Assembly (NCBI GenBank): GCA_039024435.1
Contig: JBCCQH010000154.1
Span: 1-12,824, forward strand
Direction of reading: 5' to 3'
Length of the DNA stretch: 12,824 bases
DNA from: JBCCQH01 sp039024435
GTDB taxonomy: Bacteria; Bacteroidota; Bacteroidia; J057; JADKCL01
Numbering within the stretch: the first letter of the stretch is position 1; each line of letters opens with the position of its first letter. This document shows, in pieces, positions 7,928-12,781 of this stretch. The notes beneath the pieces were generated by a model. It was not told where the DNA came from, searched no databases, and worked only from the letters and a program-made list of their open reading frames with translations. Position numbers and translations under genes: made by a program.

Positions 7928-8050
7928 GAGGGAAGAAAGTTAAGCTTTAGTTTTTCCTCTTCCAACCGATTTCGCGCTCGACCTCGGTATCGACTTCCTC
8001 GAAGGCAGATCTCCCCTTGCGGACGACACTTTGGCGGATGGCTTACTCCC

Positions 8051-9052
8051 CTACCCGGAATAGTTGGGATCGGGATTCTGCTCGTACAATTTTGAGTTGA
8101 CGCCCCGGAGATAATACCCGCGCCCGTCCCACGCACGGCGCCGGGGATGGTCGTGACAGGCTTGGGAGCAGGTGCCCGCCATGCTATCGGCGCAAGTATC
8201 ACAGATCAAAAAATGATCGTTGCACTCCGGGTTCGCGCAGTTGATCATCTTCTCGGTTGGGCCCGCACAGATTTGGCAGGCCCCGACGACCTTGGGATTC
8301 ACCTCATTGACCGGGACGACGACCCGCTGATCAAACACGTAGCAACTCCCTTCAAAATGGGCGCCGCCGGTTTCGTGAGCGTAGCGAATGATCCCGCCGT
8401 GCAGTTGGTAGACCTCGGGAAACCCCGCCTGTAACATGAGCCGGGAAACCTTCTCGCACTTGATGCCTCCGGTACAATAGGTGTAGATTTTCTTGTCCTT
8501 GTAGGCTTCTAGTTCCGCAAGTTTTTCGGGCAATTCCCGAAAATTTTCGATGTCCAGGGTAATGGCATTCCGAAAACGCCCTACTTCGTGCTCGTAGTTG
8601 GAGCGGGCGTCGAGAATGACAACGTCGGCGGCGTCTTCTTCCAATACTGCCCGGAACTCCTCCGGCTCTACGTAGTTGTCCACCACTTGATCCATGTCCA
8701 GTTTTTCTACCCCCAGGTGTACGATCTCTTGCTTTACGCGGACGTGCAATTTATTGAAGGTATGGCCGGGCACCGGATCAATCTTGAATTCGGTAGCGCC
8801 CAAAATCGGATGGGCGTGCAGGTAATCCACGTACGCCTGGGTCGCGGCCACTGGGCCCGAAACGGTTCCATTCAGGCCCTCAGCGGCGATCAGAATGCGT
8901 CCGAGCAAGCCCCAATCGAGGCATTTTGCTTCCATTTCGTCCCGCAAAGCATCGGGATTGCCAATCGGGCAAAAATTGTAATACAGCAGCACCCGAAAGG
9001 GCATTTCGGAGTGGGGGGTGGATTGCGCGGGAGGTAGGGCATGCTCATGCAT
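8051..9052 (-). CDS. trhO: tRNA uridine(34) hydroxylase TrhO (rhodanese-like)
   Basis: A 333-aa cytoplasmic enzyme of the TrhO/YceA family, which makes 5-hydroxyuridine at the wobble position of tRNAs. The N-terminal acylphosphatase-like domain spans about 17-115 (FRVLLYYNF, GRILIAAEGLNGTVSG, KLHVRVKQEIV). The rhodanese domain spans about 125-235, with Cys193 in YCTGGIKCEK as the catalytic cysteine. The Cys-rich C-terminal region (about 255-302: CQIC, NCANPEC, CDTC, CSQAC) is the family's zinc-finger-like tail. An internal Met17 (MPFRVLLYYN) is an equally good start, since the first 16 residues are not typical. It is divergent from the beta-glucosidase gene and lies 145 bp upstream of the sigma gene on the same strand. 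Confidence 0.93.
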   Translation of the reverse strand: MHEHALPPAQSTPHSEMPFRVLLYYNFCPIGNPDALRDEMEAKCLDWGLLGRILIAAEGLNGTVSGPVAATQAYVDYLHAHPILGATEFKIDPVPGHTFNKLHVRVKQEIVHLGVEKLDMDQVVDNYVEPEEFRAVLEEDAADVVILDARSNYEHEVGRFRNAITLDIENFRELPEKLAELEAYKDKKIYTYCTGGIKCEKVSRLMLQAGFPEVYQLHGGIIRYAHETGGAHFEGSCYVFDQRVVVPVNEVNPKVVGACQICAGPTEKMINCANPECNDHFLICDTCADSMAGTCSQACHDHPRRRAWDGRGYYLRGVNSKLYEQNPDPNYSG

Positions 9053-9144
9053 AACGGGGTAAAATTACAACAATCGAGCCAGCGACACAATTCGGAAAGG
9101 GGAAAGAAAAGCCCCAATTGCGGGACGAATTTAGGCGGCGCCAT

Positions 9145-9157
9145 CGCCGTAGCGGCG
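9145..9157. repeat. GC-rich inverted repeat CGCCG-TAG-CGGCG
   Basis: A perfect 5-bp stem with a 3-nt spacer lies in the divergent trhO/beta-glucosidase intergenic region, next to other GGCG/CGCC runs. It may be a small hairpin or binding site; short enough to be chance. Confidence 0.25.
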
Positions 9158-9177
9158 TACCACGCGGGGCACGGGGT

Positions 9178-9196
9178 ATATTTTCCCGGAAAATAT
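9178..9196. promoter_or_regulatory. Operator-like perfect 9-bp inverted repeat in the divergent promoter region
   Basis: ATATTTTCC and GGAAAATAT flank one central C, making a 19-bp dyad, and one bulged T would extend it by GG/CC. It is A/T-rich inside a very GC-rich intergenic stretch and lies 86 bp before the beta-glucosidase ATG and 125 bp from the trhO ATG. The placement suits a dimeric repressor or activator controlling one or both genes. A transcribed hairpin is the alternative. Confidence 0.5.
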
Positions 9197-9282
9197 CCTT
9201 TCGGCACACCCACCCGGCCGTTCATCCTCCCCCGCACCCTACTCCTCCCGGGATTCACCCCAAAAAATCTTTACCTTACCGC

Positions 9283-10722
9283 ATGAATCGGAAGGAATGG
9301 ATCACAACTATGGGCCTATTTGGTGCGGCGGGCCTGCTGGCGAGCCCCCTTCGGGCCCTGCACCTACTGGATGGCTCCGCCCGGAACCGCGCGGAGTTCG
9401 GACCGGATTTCCAGTGGGGCGTCGCCACGGCGGCTTACCAAATCGAAGGCGCCTGGAACGAAGACGGCAAAGGCCCCTCGATCTGGGACACCTTTACCCA
9501 CCGCAAGGGGAAAATCAAGGACAAAACTACCGGCGATATCGCCTGTGATTTCTACCACCGATTCCCGGGCGACGTCAAGTTGATGCGCGACCTGCACATC
9601 CCCAATTATCGCTTCTCCACCGCCTGGAGCCGGATTTATCCTGCCGGAACCGGCCCGGTCAACGAAAAAGGACTCGACTTTTACGACCGCCTCGTGGACA
9701 AATGCCTCGAAAATGGCGTCACCCCCTGGATCACCTTGTACCATTGGGATCTGCCCCAGGCCCTGGAGGATCGGGGCGGCTGGACCAACCGCGATGTGGT
9801 GGGCTGGTTCAGCGATTACGCCGCCACTGTCACCCAGCGCTACGGGGACCGGGTAAAAAACTGGATGGTACTGAATGAACCGCTGGCCTTTACCGCCCTG
9901 GGGTACTTTTTGGGCATGCACGCGCCGGGAAAGCGCGGCCTCAAGCGCTTTCTCCAGGCCACCCACCACGCCACGCTTTGCCAGGCGGAAGGGGGGAGGA
10001 TTGTCCGGGCCCAGGTTCCGGAAGCCCACCTCGGGACGACTTTTTCGGCCAGCCACATCGTACCGGTAGACGATCAAGAAAAAAACATCGCGGCCGCCGA
10101 AAGGGTGGATGCGCTGCTGAACCGCCTCTTCATCGAACCCGCCCTCGGTCTGGGCTACCCTACCGAGAATTTTCCCGCCCTGCAAAAAATCGAAGAATAT
10201 ATCCAACCCGGGGACATGGAAAAGGTGTCCTTCGACTTTGATTTTATCGGGCTGCAGAACTACACCCGAGAAGTGGTCAAAAAGTCGATCATCCCCTACG
10301 TCCGCGCCACCATGATCAAACCCAAAAAGCGAGAGGTTCCGGAAGACCGAATCACGGAGATGGGCTGGGAGGTCTATCCGGAGGGGATCTACCAATTGCT
10401 GAAAAAGTTTGCCGCATACGATAAGGTGGACAAGATCATCGTCACAGAAAATGGCGCCGCCTTTCCCGACCGGGTCGAGGGCAATCAGGTTCACGACGCC
10501 CGGCGCCTTGCCTTCATTCAGGATTACCTGGATCAGATACGCCGGGCCCAAAAAGAAGGAGTCAATGTCCAGGGCTACTTCATTTGGACCTTCATGGACA
10601 ATTTTGAGTGGGCGGAAGGCTACGAACCCCGCTTTGGACTGGTTCACGTCGATTTTGCTACCCAGGAACGCCGGATCAAGGATTCCGGCAAGTGGTACCG
10701 GGACTTCCTGGCCGCGAAGTGA
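9283..10722 (+). CDS. Exported GH1 beta-glucosidase
   Basis: A 479-aa glycoside hydrolase family 1 enzyme, expected to cleave beta-glucosides or related disaccharides by a retaining mechanism. Acid/base Glu199 lies in WMVLNEP and nucleophile Glu389 in IIVTENG. Substrate-binding residues are Gln53 (AAYQIEG), His154 (YHWD), Asn198, Trp435 and Glu442-Trp443 (FEWAEGY). The start at 9283 is chosen because it opens a plausible export signal (NRKEW then GLFGAAGLLASP); the frame is open to 9118 but the extra 55 residues are Arg/His/Pro-rich and look non-coding. NRKEW resembles a degenerate Tat motif, with RK instead of RR. GH1 enzymes are often cytoplasmic, so an exported form is noteworthy. It is divergent from trhO. 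Confidence 0.93.
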   Translation: MNRKEWITTMGLFGAAGLLASPLRALHLLDGSARNRAEFGPDFQWGVATAAYQIEGAWNEDGKGPSIWDTFTHRKGKIKDKTTGDIACDFYHRFPGDVKLMRDLHIPNYRFSTAWSRIYPAGTGPVNEKGLDFYDRLVDKCLENGVTPWITLYHWDLPQALEDRGGWTNRDVVGWFSDYAATVTQRYGDRVKNWMVLNEPLAFTALGYFLGMHAPGKRGLKRFLQATHHATLCQAEGGRIVRAQVPEAHLGTTFSASHIVPVDDQEKNIAAAERVDALLNRLFIEPALGLGYPTENFPALQKIEEYIQPGDMEKVSFDFDFIGLQNYTREVVKKSIIPYVRATMIKPKKREVPEDRITEMGWEVYPEGIYQLLKKFAAYDKVDKIIVTENGAAFPDRVEGNQVHDARRLAFIQDYLDQIRRAQKEGVNVQGYFIWTFMDNFEWAEGYEPRFGLVHVDFATQERRIKDSGKWYRDFLAAK

Positions 10723-10808
10723 TGGGATACTCCATTCGGCTTTTCATTTACCCGGGAAGGGTTTATCTTGCCAACTCGAAAAAACCTTATAAACCTAAAT
10801 AATAAGAC

Positions 10809-11147
10809 ATGATTGAAATTATTGTCATCATCTTCGTGGTCCGGGCATTCACGGGCCTGGCGGGCCGGAAAAACCTCAACAAGATCGTTTGGGGCTTTAT
10901 CGGTGCCTTGAGTTATTACATCCCCGTCCTGCTGATGGGCTTTGTGATCTTACCGCCGCTGATTGAGTCTGGGACGTTTGGCTACGGCTACGGGGCGATC
11001 ATCCTTAGCGTTGTCCTCAGCATTGCCGTGGGGGCCATCACCTGTGTCATCGCCTACCAAGTCCTCAAGAATCAGGACGGTCAGCCAGATCCGAACGCTT
11101 CGGATTCGCCGTTTGACCTCGACGGGATCAACCGCGATCTCAAGTAA
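10809..11147 (+). CDS. Small integral membrane protein, unknown function
   Basis: A 112-aa protein with a short N-terminal hydrophobic segment (2-17, IEIIVIIFVV), a transmembrane helix at about 27-50 (IVWGFIGALSYYIPVLLMGFV), another at about 60-84 (YGAIILSVVLSIAVGAITCV), and a polar acidic tail (88-112, with NASDSPFDLDGINRDLK). The LAGRKNLNKIVWGFIG region resembles a type of uncharacterised Bacteroidota membrane protein I have seen, but I cannot name a domain. It lies 86 bp after the beta-glucosidase on the same strand with no terminator between, so read-through is possible. Two hairpins follow it. Confidence 0.8.
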   Translation: MIEIIVIIFVVRAFTGLAGRKNLNKIVWGFIGALSYYIPVLLMGFVILPPLIESGTFGYGYGAIILSVVLSIAVGAITCVIAYQVLKNQDGQPDPNASDSPFDLDGINRDLK

Positions 11148-11157
11148 TAACCCAAAG

Positions 11158-11189
11158 AGCTCCGTGCCCGAAGGATCGCGCACGGAGCT
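11158..11189 (+). terminator. Strong hairpin after the 112-aa membrane protein gene
   Basis: AGCTCCGTGC at 11158-11167 and GCACGGAGCT at 11180-11189 form a perfect 10-bp stem around a 12-nt loop, starting 10 bp after the stop codon. No long T-run follows, so it may act as a 3'-end stabiliser or weak terminator together with the next hairpin. Confidence 0.55.
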
Positions 11190-11218
11190 TATGGTATTGA
11201 AAAAGACGTATTGGCTTT

Positions 11219-11242
11219 GGTCGCTATTGAGCGGCCTTTTTT
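11219..11242 (+). terminator. Rho-independent terminator
   Basis: GGTCGCT at 11219-11225 and AGCGGCC at 11230-11236 form a 7-bp stem (one G-T pair) with a 4-nt loop, followed directly by six T at 11237-11242. This is the classical intrinsic terminator form for plus-strand transcripts, ending the beta-glucosidase/112-aa transcription unit. Confidence 0.75.
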
Positions 11243-11261
11243 ATGGGTGGGCAGTGAGTCG

Positions 11262-11389
11262 GTTCCGGCGGAGCCAATCGACCGCCACCGGATACCCGCA
11301 GTTATGCGGATTGCGGGTGATCGGAACTTTGCTCCGCCTCGGCCCCGGAGCAACCCTGGGTTGTCAGGGGCATGTTGTCGGTAACATGC
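11262..11389. repeat. Cluster of adjoining inverted repeats, possible structured RNA
   Basis: GTTCCG (11262-11267) pairs with CGGAAC (11322-11327) and encloses CCCGCA (11295-11300)/TGCGGG (11312-11317). Directly after come TTGCTCC (11329-11335)/GGAGCAA (11347-11353), CCCTG (11354-11358)/CAGGG (11365-11369) and GCATGTT (11370-11376)/AACATGC (11383-11389). The last three hairpins abut with no spare base between them. That packing suggests a folded RNA or nested palindromic repeats. I do not recognise RNase P, tmRNA, SRP or 6S RNA. The strand is not determined. Confidence 0.35.
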
Positions 11390-11425
11390 ATGGTTGTGAG
11401 ATGGGTAAGTAGTGGTTGAGAATCA

Positions 11426-11494
11426 TTAAGATCCGCGGCGCTCCACTTGGGTGAATACCAATGCCGCAGTGATCAGCATGGCCAGAAAGATCAT
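11426..11494 (-). CDS. Putative 22-aa hydrophobic micropeptide, copy 1
   Basis: A 22-codon ORF starting MIFLAML, hydrophobic through residue 15 and ending in a charged VERRGS tail, so one short membrane-spanning helix is likely. It matches copy 2 (11698-11766) at M1, I2, L4, M6, A10, A11, V13, Q16, E18, R19 and S22, with F/Y at 3. The two have the same length. The leaders are also similar on the minus strand: CTCATTT, then CCAA, then CTCAAA, then AAACCT 7-8 nt before the ATG. Many matching residues use different codons, which points to selection on the peptide. No known micropeptide family (KdpF, CydX) fits well. Confidence 0.45.
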   Translation of the reverse strand: MIFLAMLITAALVFTQVERRGS

Positions 11495-11600
11495 AGCCGT
11501 TCAGGTTTGAGGGTTTGGAAAAATGAGAAAGTGAGCTTGATCGGAGCGGAAAAAGCACCGTGGCATGCGTAGCGAAAGAGCGAACAGAAACAGAGTACTC

Positions 11601-11684
11601 CTAAAAGGCATCCCACGGGCTTCTTCCGGCTCCGTCCGCGGTACTGCCCTGGGCCGCCCGCGGATCACTGGCCTCAATCCGCAT
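11601..11684 (-). other. Possible 27-codon ORF behind micropeptide copy 2
   Basis: This open frame starts 13 nt after the copy 2 stop and encodes a hydrophilic peptide beginning MRIEASDPRAAQ. A 29-codon hydrophilic frame (11302-11391) similarly follows copy 1, but the two do not resemble each other and the latter overlaps the hairpin cluster. Probably chance; recorded because of the repeated layout. Confidence 0.15.
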
Positions 11685-11697
11685 CAGGTCGACACGG

Positions 11698-11766
11698 TTA
11701 AGATAGCGCACGTTCCAGTTGGGCCAGAACGTACGCCGCCAGCATAACCATCAACAGGTAAATCAT
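11698..11766 (-). CDS. Putative 22-aa hydrophobic micropeptide, copy 2
   Basis: A 22-codon ORF starting MIYLLMV with a hydrophobic core and ending in LERALS, a likely single membrane helix with a charged C-terminal end. It is homologous to copy 1 (11 of 22 residues identical, most others conservative), and its start is 272 bp from the start of copy 1. It lies 62 bp downstream of tRNA-Leu on the same strand, so it may share that transcript. The stop context TCTTAA is shared with copy 1. Function unknown; a type I toxin-like peptide, a small membrane subunit or a degenerate repeat are all possible. Confidence 0.45.
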   Translation of the reverse strand: MIYLLMVMLAAYVLAQLERALS

Positions 11767-11828
11767 CGAAATAAGGTTTGGTTTTGAGAATTGAGTTGGA
11801 AATGAGTGTGCAAAAACGCGCATTTTCG

Positions 11829-11901
11829 TCCCCCAGGCGGGAGTCGAACCCGCAAGGTACGCCATCTCAGGACGCAGTGTCTGCCATTCCACCACTGGGG
11901 A
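11829..11901 (-). tRNA. tRNA-Leu (anticodon GAG) with short variable loop
   Basis: It folds into an exact 73-nt class I cloverleaf: acceptor TCCCCAG/CTGGGGG with a T-G first pair, D-arm with the Leu-like GTGGAATGGCAGACAC and a 3-bp stem, anticodon stem GCGTC/GGCGT (with G-T pairs), loop CTGAGAT giving anticodon GAG, a 5-nt variable loop (ACCTT), T-arm GCGGG/CCCGC with TTCGACT, and discriminator A. No CCA is encoded. Bacterial tRNA-Leu normally carries a long variable arm, so the short loop is abnormal. It reads CUC/CUU if charged with Leu. A73 fits Leu identity. Confidence 0.8.
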
Positions 11902-11903
11902 AG

Positions 11904-11920
11904 GTGGGGCGCAGCCCCAC
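11904..11920. repeat. Perfect hairpin GTGGGGC-GCA-GCCCCAC beside tRNA-Leu
   Basis: A 7-bp GC-rich stem with a 3-nt loop lies 2 bp before the 5' end of tRNA-Leu on the minus strand. It could mark the end of an upstream transcript or a processing site for the tRNA precursor. Its core recurs in inverted form as GGGCTGCGCCC at 11991-12001. Confidence 0.45.
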
Positions 11921-12047
11921 GGAAAACGTCACGGGTGATCGATACGGGACAGAAATAGCCGTACCGTTTTCCCGGACCACTCGCCGAATCGGGCTGCGCC
12001 CTTATTCAGGGCACTTTTGTCGCAGTCGCAGTTGCATTGCGATCTCT

Positions 12048-12161
12048 TCAAGATCCGTAACGAAAGGGCCCGGGAAGATGGGCGCGCATCCAGAGGATCA
12101 TGCGGTTGTACTGCATATTCAGTGCGAAATACAGATTAAAAGTGTTCATCAGCATCAGCAT
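12048..12161 (-). CDS. Weakly supported 37-aa small ORF
   Basis: The ORF begins with three close ATG codons (MLMLMNTFNLYFALNM) and ends in a basic, aromatic tail (RAHLPGPFRYGS). A GGAGG sequence lies about 12 nt before the first ATG, which would suit the second or third ATG less well. It starts 21 nt after the stop of another small ORF (12183-12281). No family recognised and length alone does not exclude chance. Confidence 0.2.
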   Translation of the reverse strand: MLMLMNTFNLYFALNMQYNRMILWMRAHLPGPFRYGS

Positions 12162-12182
12162 GTTTTCTGCTTGCCTCCATGT

Positions 12183-12281
12183 TTAAAGGTGAACAATACG
12201 AAAAGTGGGGCCAGGGTAAAAGTCGCACAAAGGAGCCAAATACTCCGGGGCGTACCGATTGGGGGTCGGCACCATTGCCAT
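12183..12281 (-). CDS. Weakly supported 32-aa Pro/aromatic-rich small ORF
   Basis: The ORF starts MAMVPTPNRYAPEYL and is rich in proline and aromatic residues, with a single Cys19 and a short hydrophobic end (FRIVHL). An imperfect palindrome lies about 14 bp upstream. The frame is open back through tRNA-Arg, so an upstream stop does not define the start. Real expression is uncertain. Confidence 0.18.
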   Translation of the reverse strand: MAMVPTPNRYAPEYLAPLCDFYPGPTFRIVHL

Positions 12282-12294
12282 GGAGCAGGTCGGA

Positions 12295-12317
12295 GTAGCG
12301 AAAACCGTTTTGACTAC
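12295..12317. promoter_or_regulatory. Imperfect palindrome upstream of the 32-aa ORF
   Basis: GTAG and CTAC arms flank AAAAC and GTTTT half-sites, with two mismatches between. It could be a dimer-binding site for the small ORF or tRNA spacer, or a hairpin in the tRNA read-through transcript. Low certainty. Confidence 0.2.
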
Positions 12318-12369
12318 CTTAGGGCCGTTATAGTTACGAAGGAACTTTGTACTACGACACCTGGCGGGC

Positions 12370-12381
12370 GCGTGGCCACGC
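12370..12381. repeat. 12-bp perfect palindrome after tRNA-Arg
   Basis: GCGTGGCCACGC lies 4 bp beyond the 3' end of tRNA-Arg on the minus strand. It could form a short hairpin ending the tRNA operon or guiding 3' trimming. No T-run follows on the minus strand. Confidence 0.35.
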
Positions 12382-12385
12382 AGCG

Positions 12386-12458
12386 TAGTGAGCGCGGGAT
12401 TTGAACCCGCAACCGCCTGGTTCGTAGCCAGGTGCACGTCCATTTGTGCTTGCTCACT
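12386..12458 (-). tRNA. tRNA-Arg (anticodon ACG)
   Basis: A 73-nt cloverleaf: acceptor AGTGAGC/GCTCACT (7 bp perfect), D-stem GCAC/GTGC, anticodon stem CCTGG/CCAGG with loop CTACGAA giving ACG, variable loop CGGTT, T-stem GCGGG/CCCGC with TTCAAAT, discriminator A. No CCA is encoded. Positions 8-9 are AA, so the nearly invariant U8 is missing. The body matches the neighbouring tRNA-Gln at 58 of 73 positions. The ACG anticodon would be edited to ICG by TadA if used as a normal Arg tRNA. Confidence 0.85.
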
Positions 12459-12472
12459 AGAAAAAGAAATCG

Positions 12473-12545
12473 ATGCGAGCGTGGGATTCGAACCCACAAC
12501 CTCCTGGTTCAAAGCCAGGCACACTTCCAGTTGTGCTTGCTCGCA
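12473..12545 (-). tRNA. tRNA-Gln (anticodon TTG)
   Basis: A 73-nt cloverleaf: acceptor TGCGAGC/GCTCGCA, D-stem GCAC/GTGT, anticodon stem CCTGG/CCAGG with loop CTTTGAA giving TTG, variable loop AGGTT, T-stem GTGGG/CCCAC with TTCGAAT. The discriminator is T, while tRNA-Gln usually has G. Positions 8-9 are AA. It is a paralogue of the adjacent tRNA-Arg, with paired changes that keep the acceptor and T-stems intact, 14 bp away. No CCA is encoded. Confidence 0.8.
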
Positions 12546-12570
12546 GACTATCTATCACAAAAAAATTGCG

Positions 12571-12643
12571 TTGTCACGGTGGGATTCGAACCCACGACCG
12601 CTTCCGTATCAGAGAAGTGCACAACCAACCGCGCTCAGTGACA
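12571..12643 (-). tRNA. tRNA-Ile (anticodon GAT)
   Basis: A 73-nt cloverleaf: acceptor TGTCACT/CGTGACA with a T-C mismatch at 7:66, D-stem GCGC/GTGC, anticodon stem CTTCT/GGAAG with loop CTGATAC giving GAT, variable loop CGGTC, T-stem GTGGG/CCCAC with TTCGAAT, discriminator A. Shifting by one base gives a perfect 7-bp acceptor (TTGTCAC/GTGACAA) but adds an unpaired base on each side (12570-12644). Position 8 is G in the first reading. No CCA is encoded. Confidence 0.78.
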
Positions 12644-12681
12644 AGGTAATCCTCTCGTGTCGCCGTGCGTTGAAAAAATGG

Positions 12682-12756
12682 ATAGGAGAGCGGGATTCGA
12701 ACCCGCGAAAAACTGATTTGCAATCAGTTGCCTTCGACCACTCGGACCATCTCCTC
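12682..12756 (-). tRNA. tRNA-Cys (anticodon GCA)
   Basis: A 75-nt cloverleaf: acceptor GAGGAGA/TCTCCTA (six pairs, G-A mismatch at the first position), T8, D-arm GTCCGAGTGGTCGAAGGC with an enlarged loop, anticodon stem ACTGA/TCAGT with loop TTGCAAA giving GCA, variable loop TTTTC, T-stem GCGGG/CCCGC with TTCGAAT, and discriminator T, as expected for tRNA-Cys. No CCA is encoded. The terminal mismatch is unusual. Confidence 0.8.
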
Positions 12757-12781
12757 GGAAAATATTGCTGAATGGATCTTG

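Larger units (their letters stand above)
11243..11828. other. Gene-poor region with hairpins and two micro-ORFs
   Basis: No conventional protein gene is supported here on either strand. The region holds a cluster of adjoining inverted repeats (11262-11389) and two homologous 22-codon minus-strand ORFs (11426-11494 and 11698-11766). Each micro-ORF is followed downstream on the minus strand by a further short, hydrophilic, unconvincing ORF of 27-29 codons (11601-11684 and 11302-11391). I see no transposase remnant and no recognisable RNA family. Confidence 0.5.
11902..12385. other. 484-bp spacer between tRNA-Leu and tRNA-Arg
   Basis: No conventional gene is supported. The region holds a perfect hairpin at 11904-11920, a related GGGC-TGC-GCCC hairpin at 11991-12001, a small stem GATCT/AGATC at 12041-12055, two weak minus-strand small ORFs (12048-12161 and 12183-12281), an imperfect palindrome at 12295-12317 and a GCGTGGCCACGC palindrome at 12370-12381. 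I found no degenerate T-arm (GTTCGAATC-like) that would mark a decayed tRNA. Confidence 0.5.

Noticed and set aside
7906..8202. N-terminal extension of the sigma factor frame
   Set aside because: It overlaps the end of trhO, is unlike region 2 of any sigma factor, and Met at 7905 gives the normal family start and length.
9118..9282. 55-residue N-terminal extension of the beta-glucosidase frame
   Set aside because: Arg/His/Pro-rich translation of intergenic DNA containing the dyad; the ATG at 9283 opens a plausible signal peptide.
9364..10647. A 427-codon minus-strand ORF opposite the beta-glucosidase
   Set aside because: Antisense shadow of a clear GH1 gene with intact catalytic motifs; no domain features of its own.
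11191..11412. A plus-strand ORF starting MVLKKTYWLWSLL after the first hairpin
   Set aside because: The intrinsic terminator at 11219-11242 lies inside it and its remainder runs through the hairpin cluster with no protein-like features.
11243..12385. CRISPR array or insertion sequence in the gene-poor region
   Set aside because: No regularly spaced direct repeats, no transposase fragment and no terminal inverted repeats with target duplication were found.
12388..12771. A 127-codon plus-strand ORF across the tRNA array, with repeated GFEPTT / DSNPR peptides
   Set aside because: It is the antisense of several T-arms and anticodon arms; these peptides are a known false-ORF signature of tRNA clusters.
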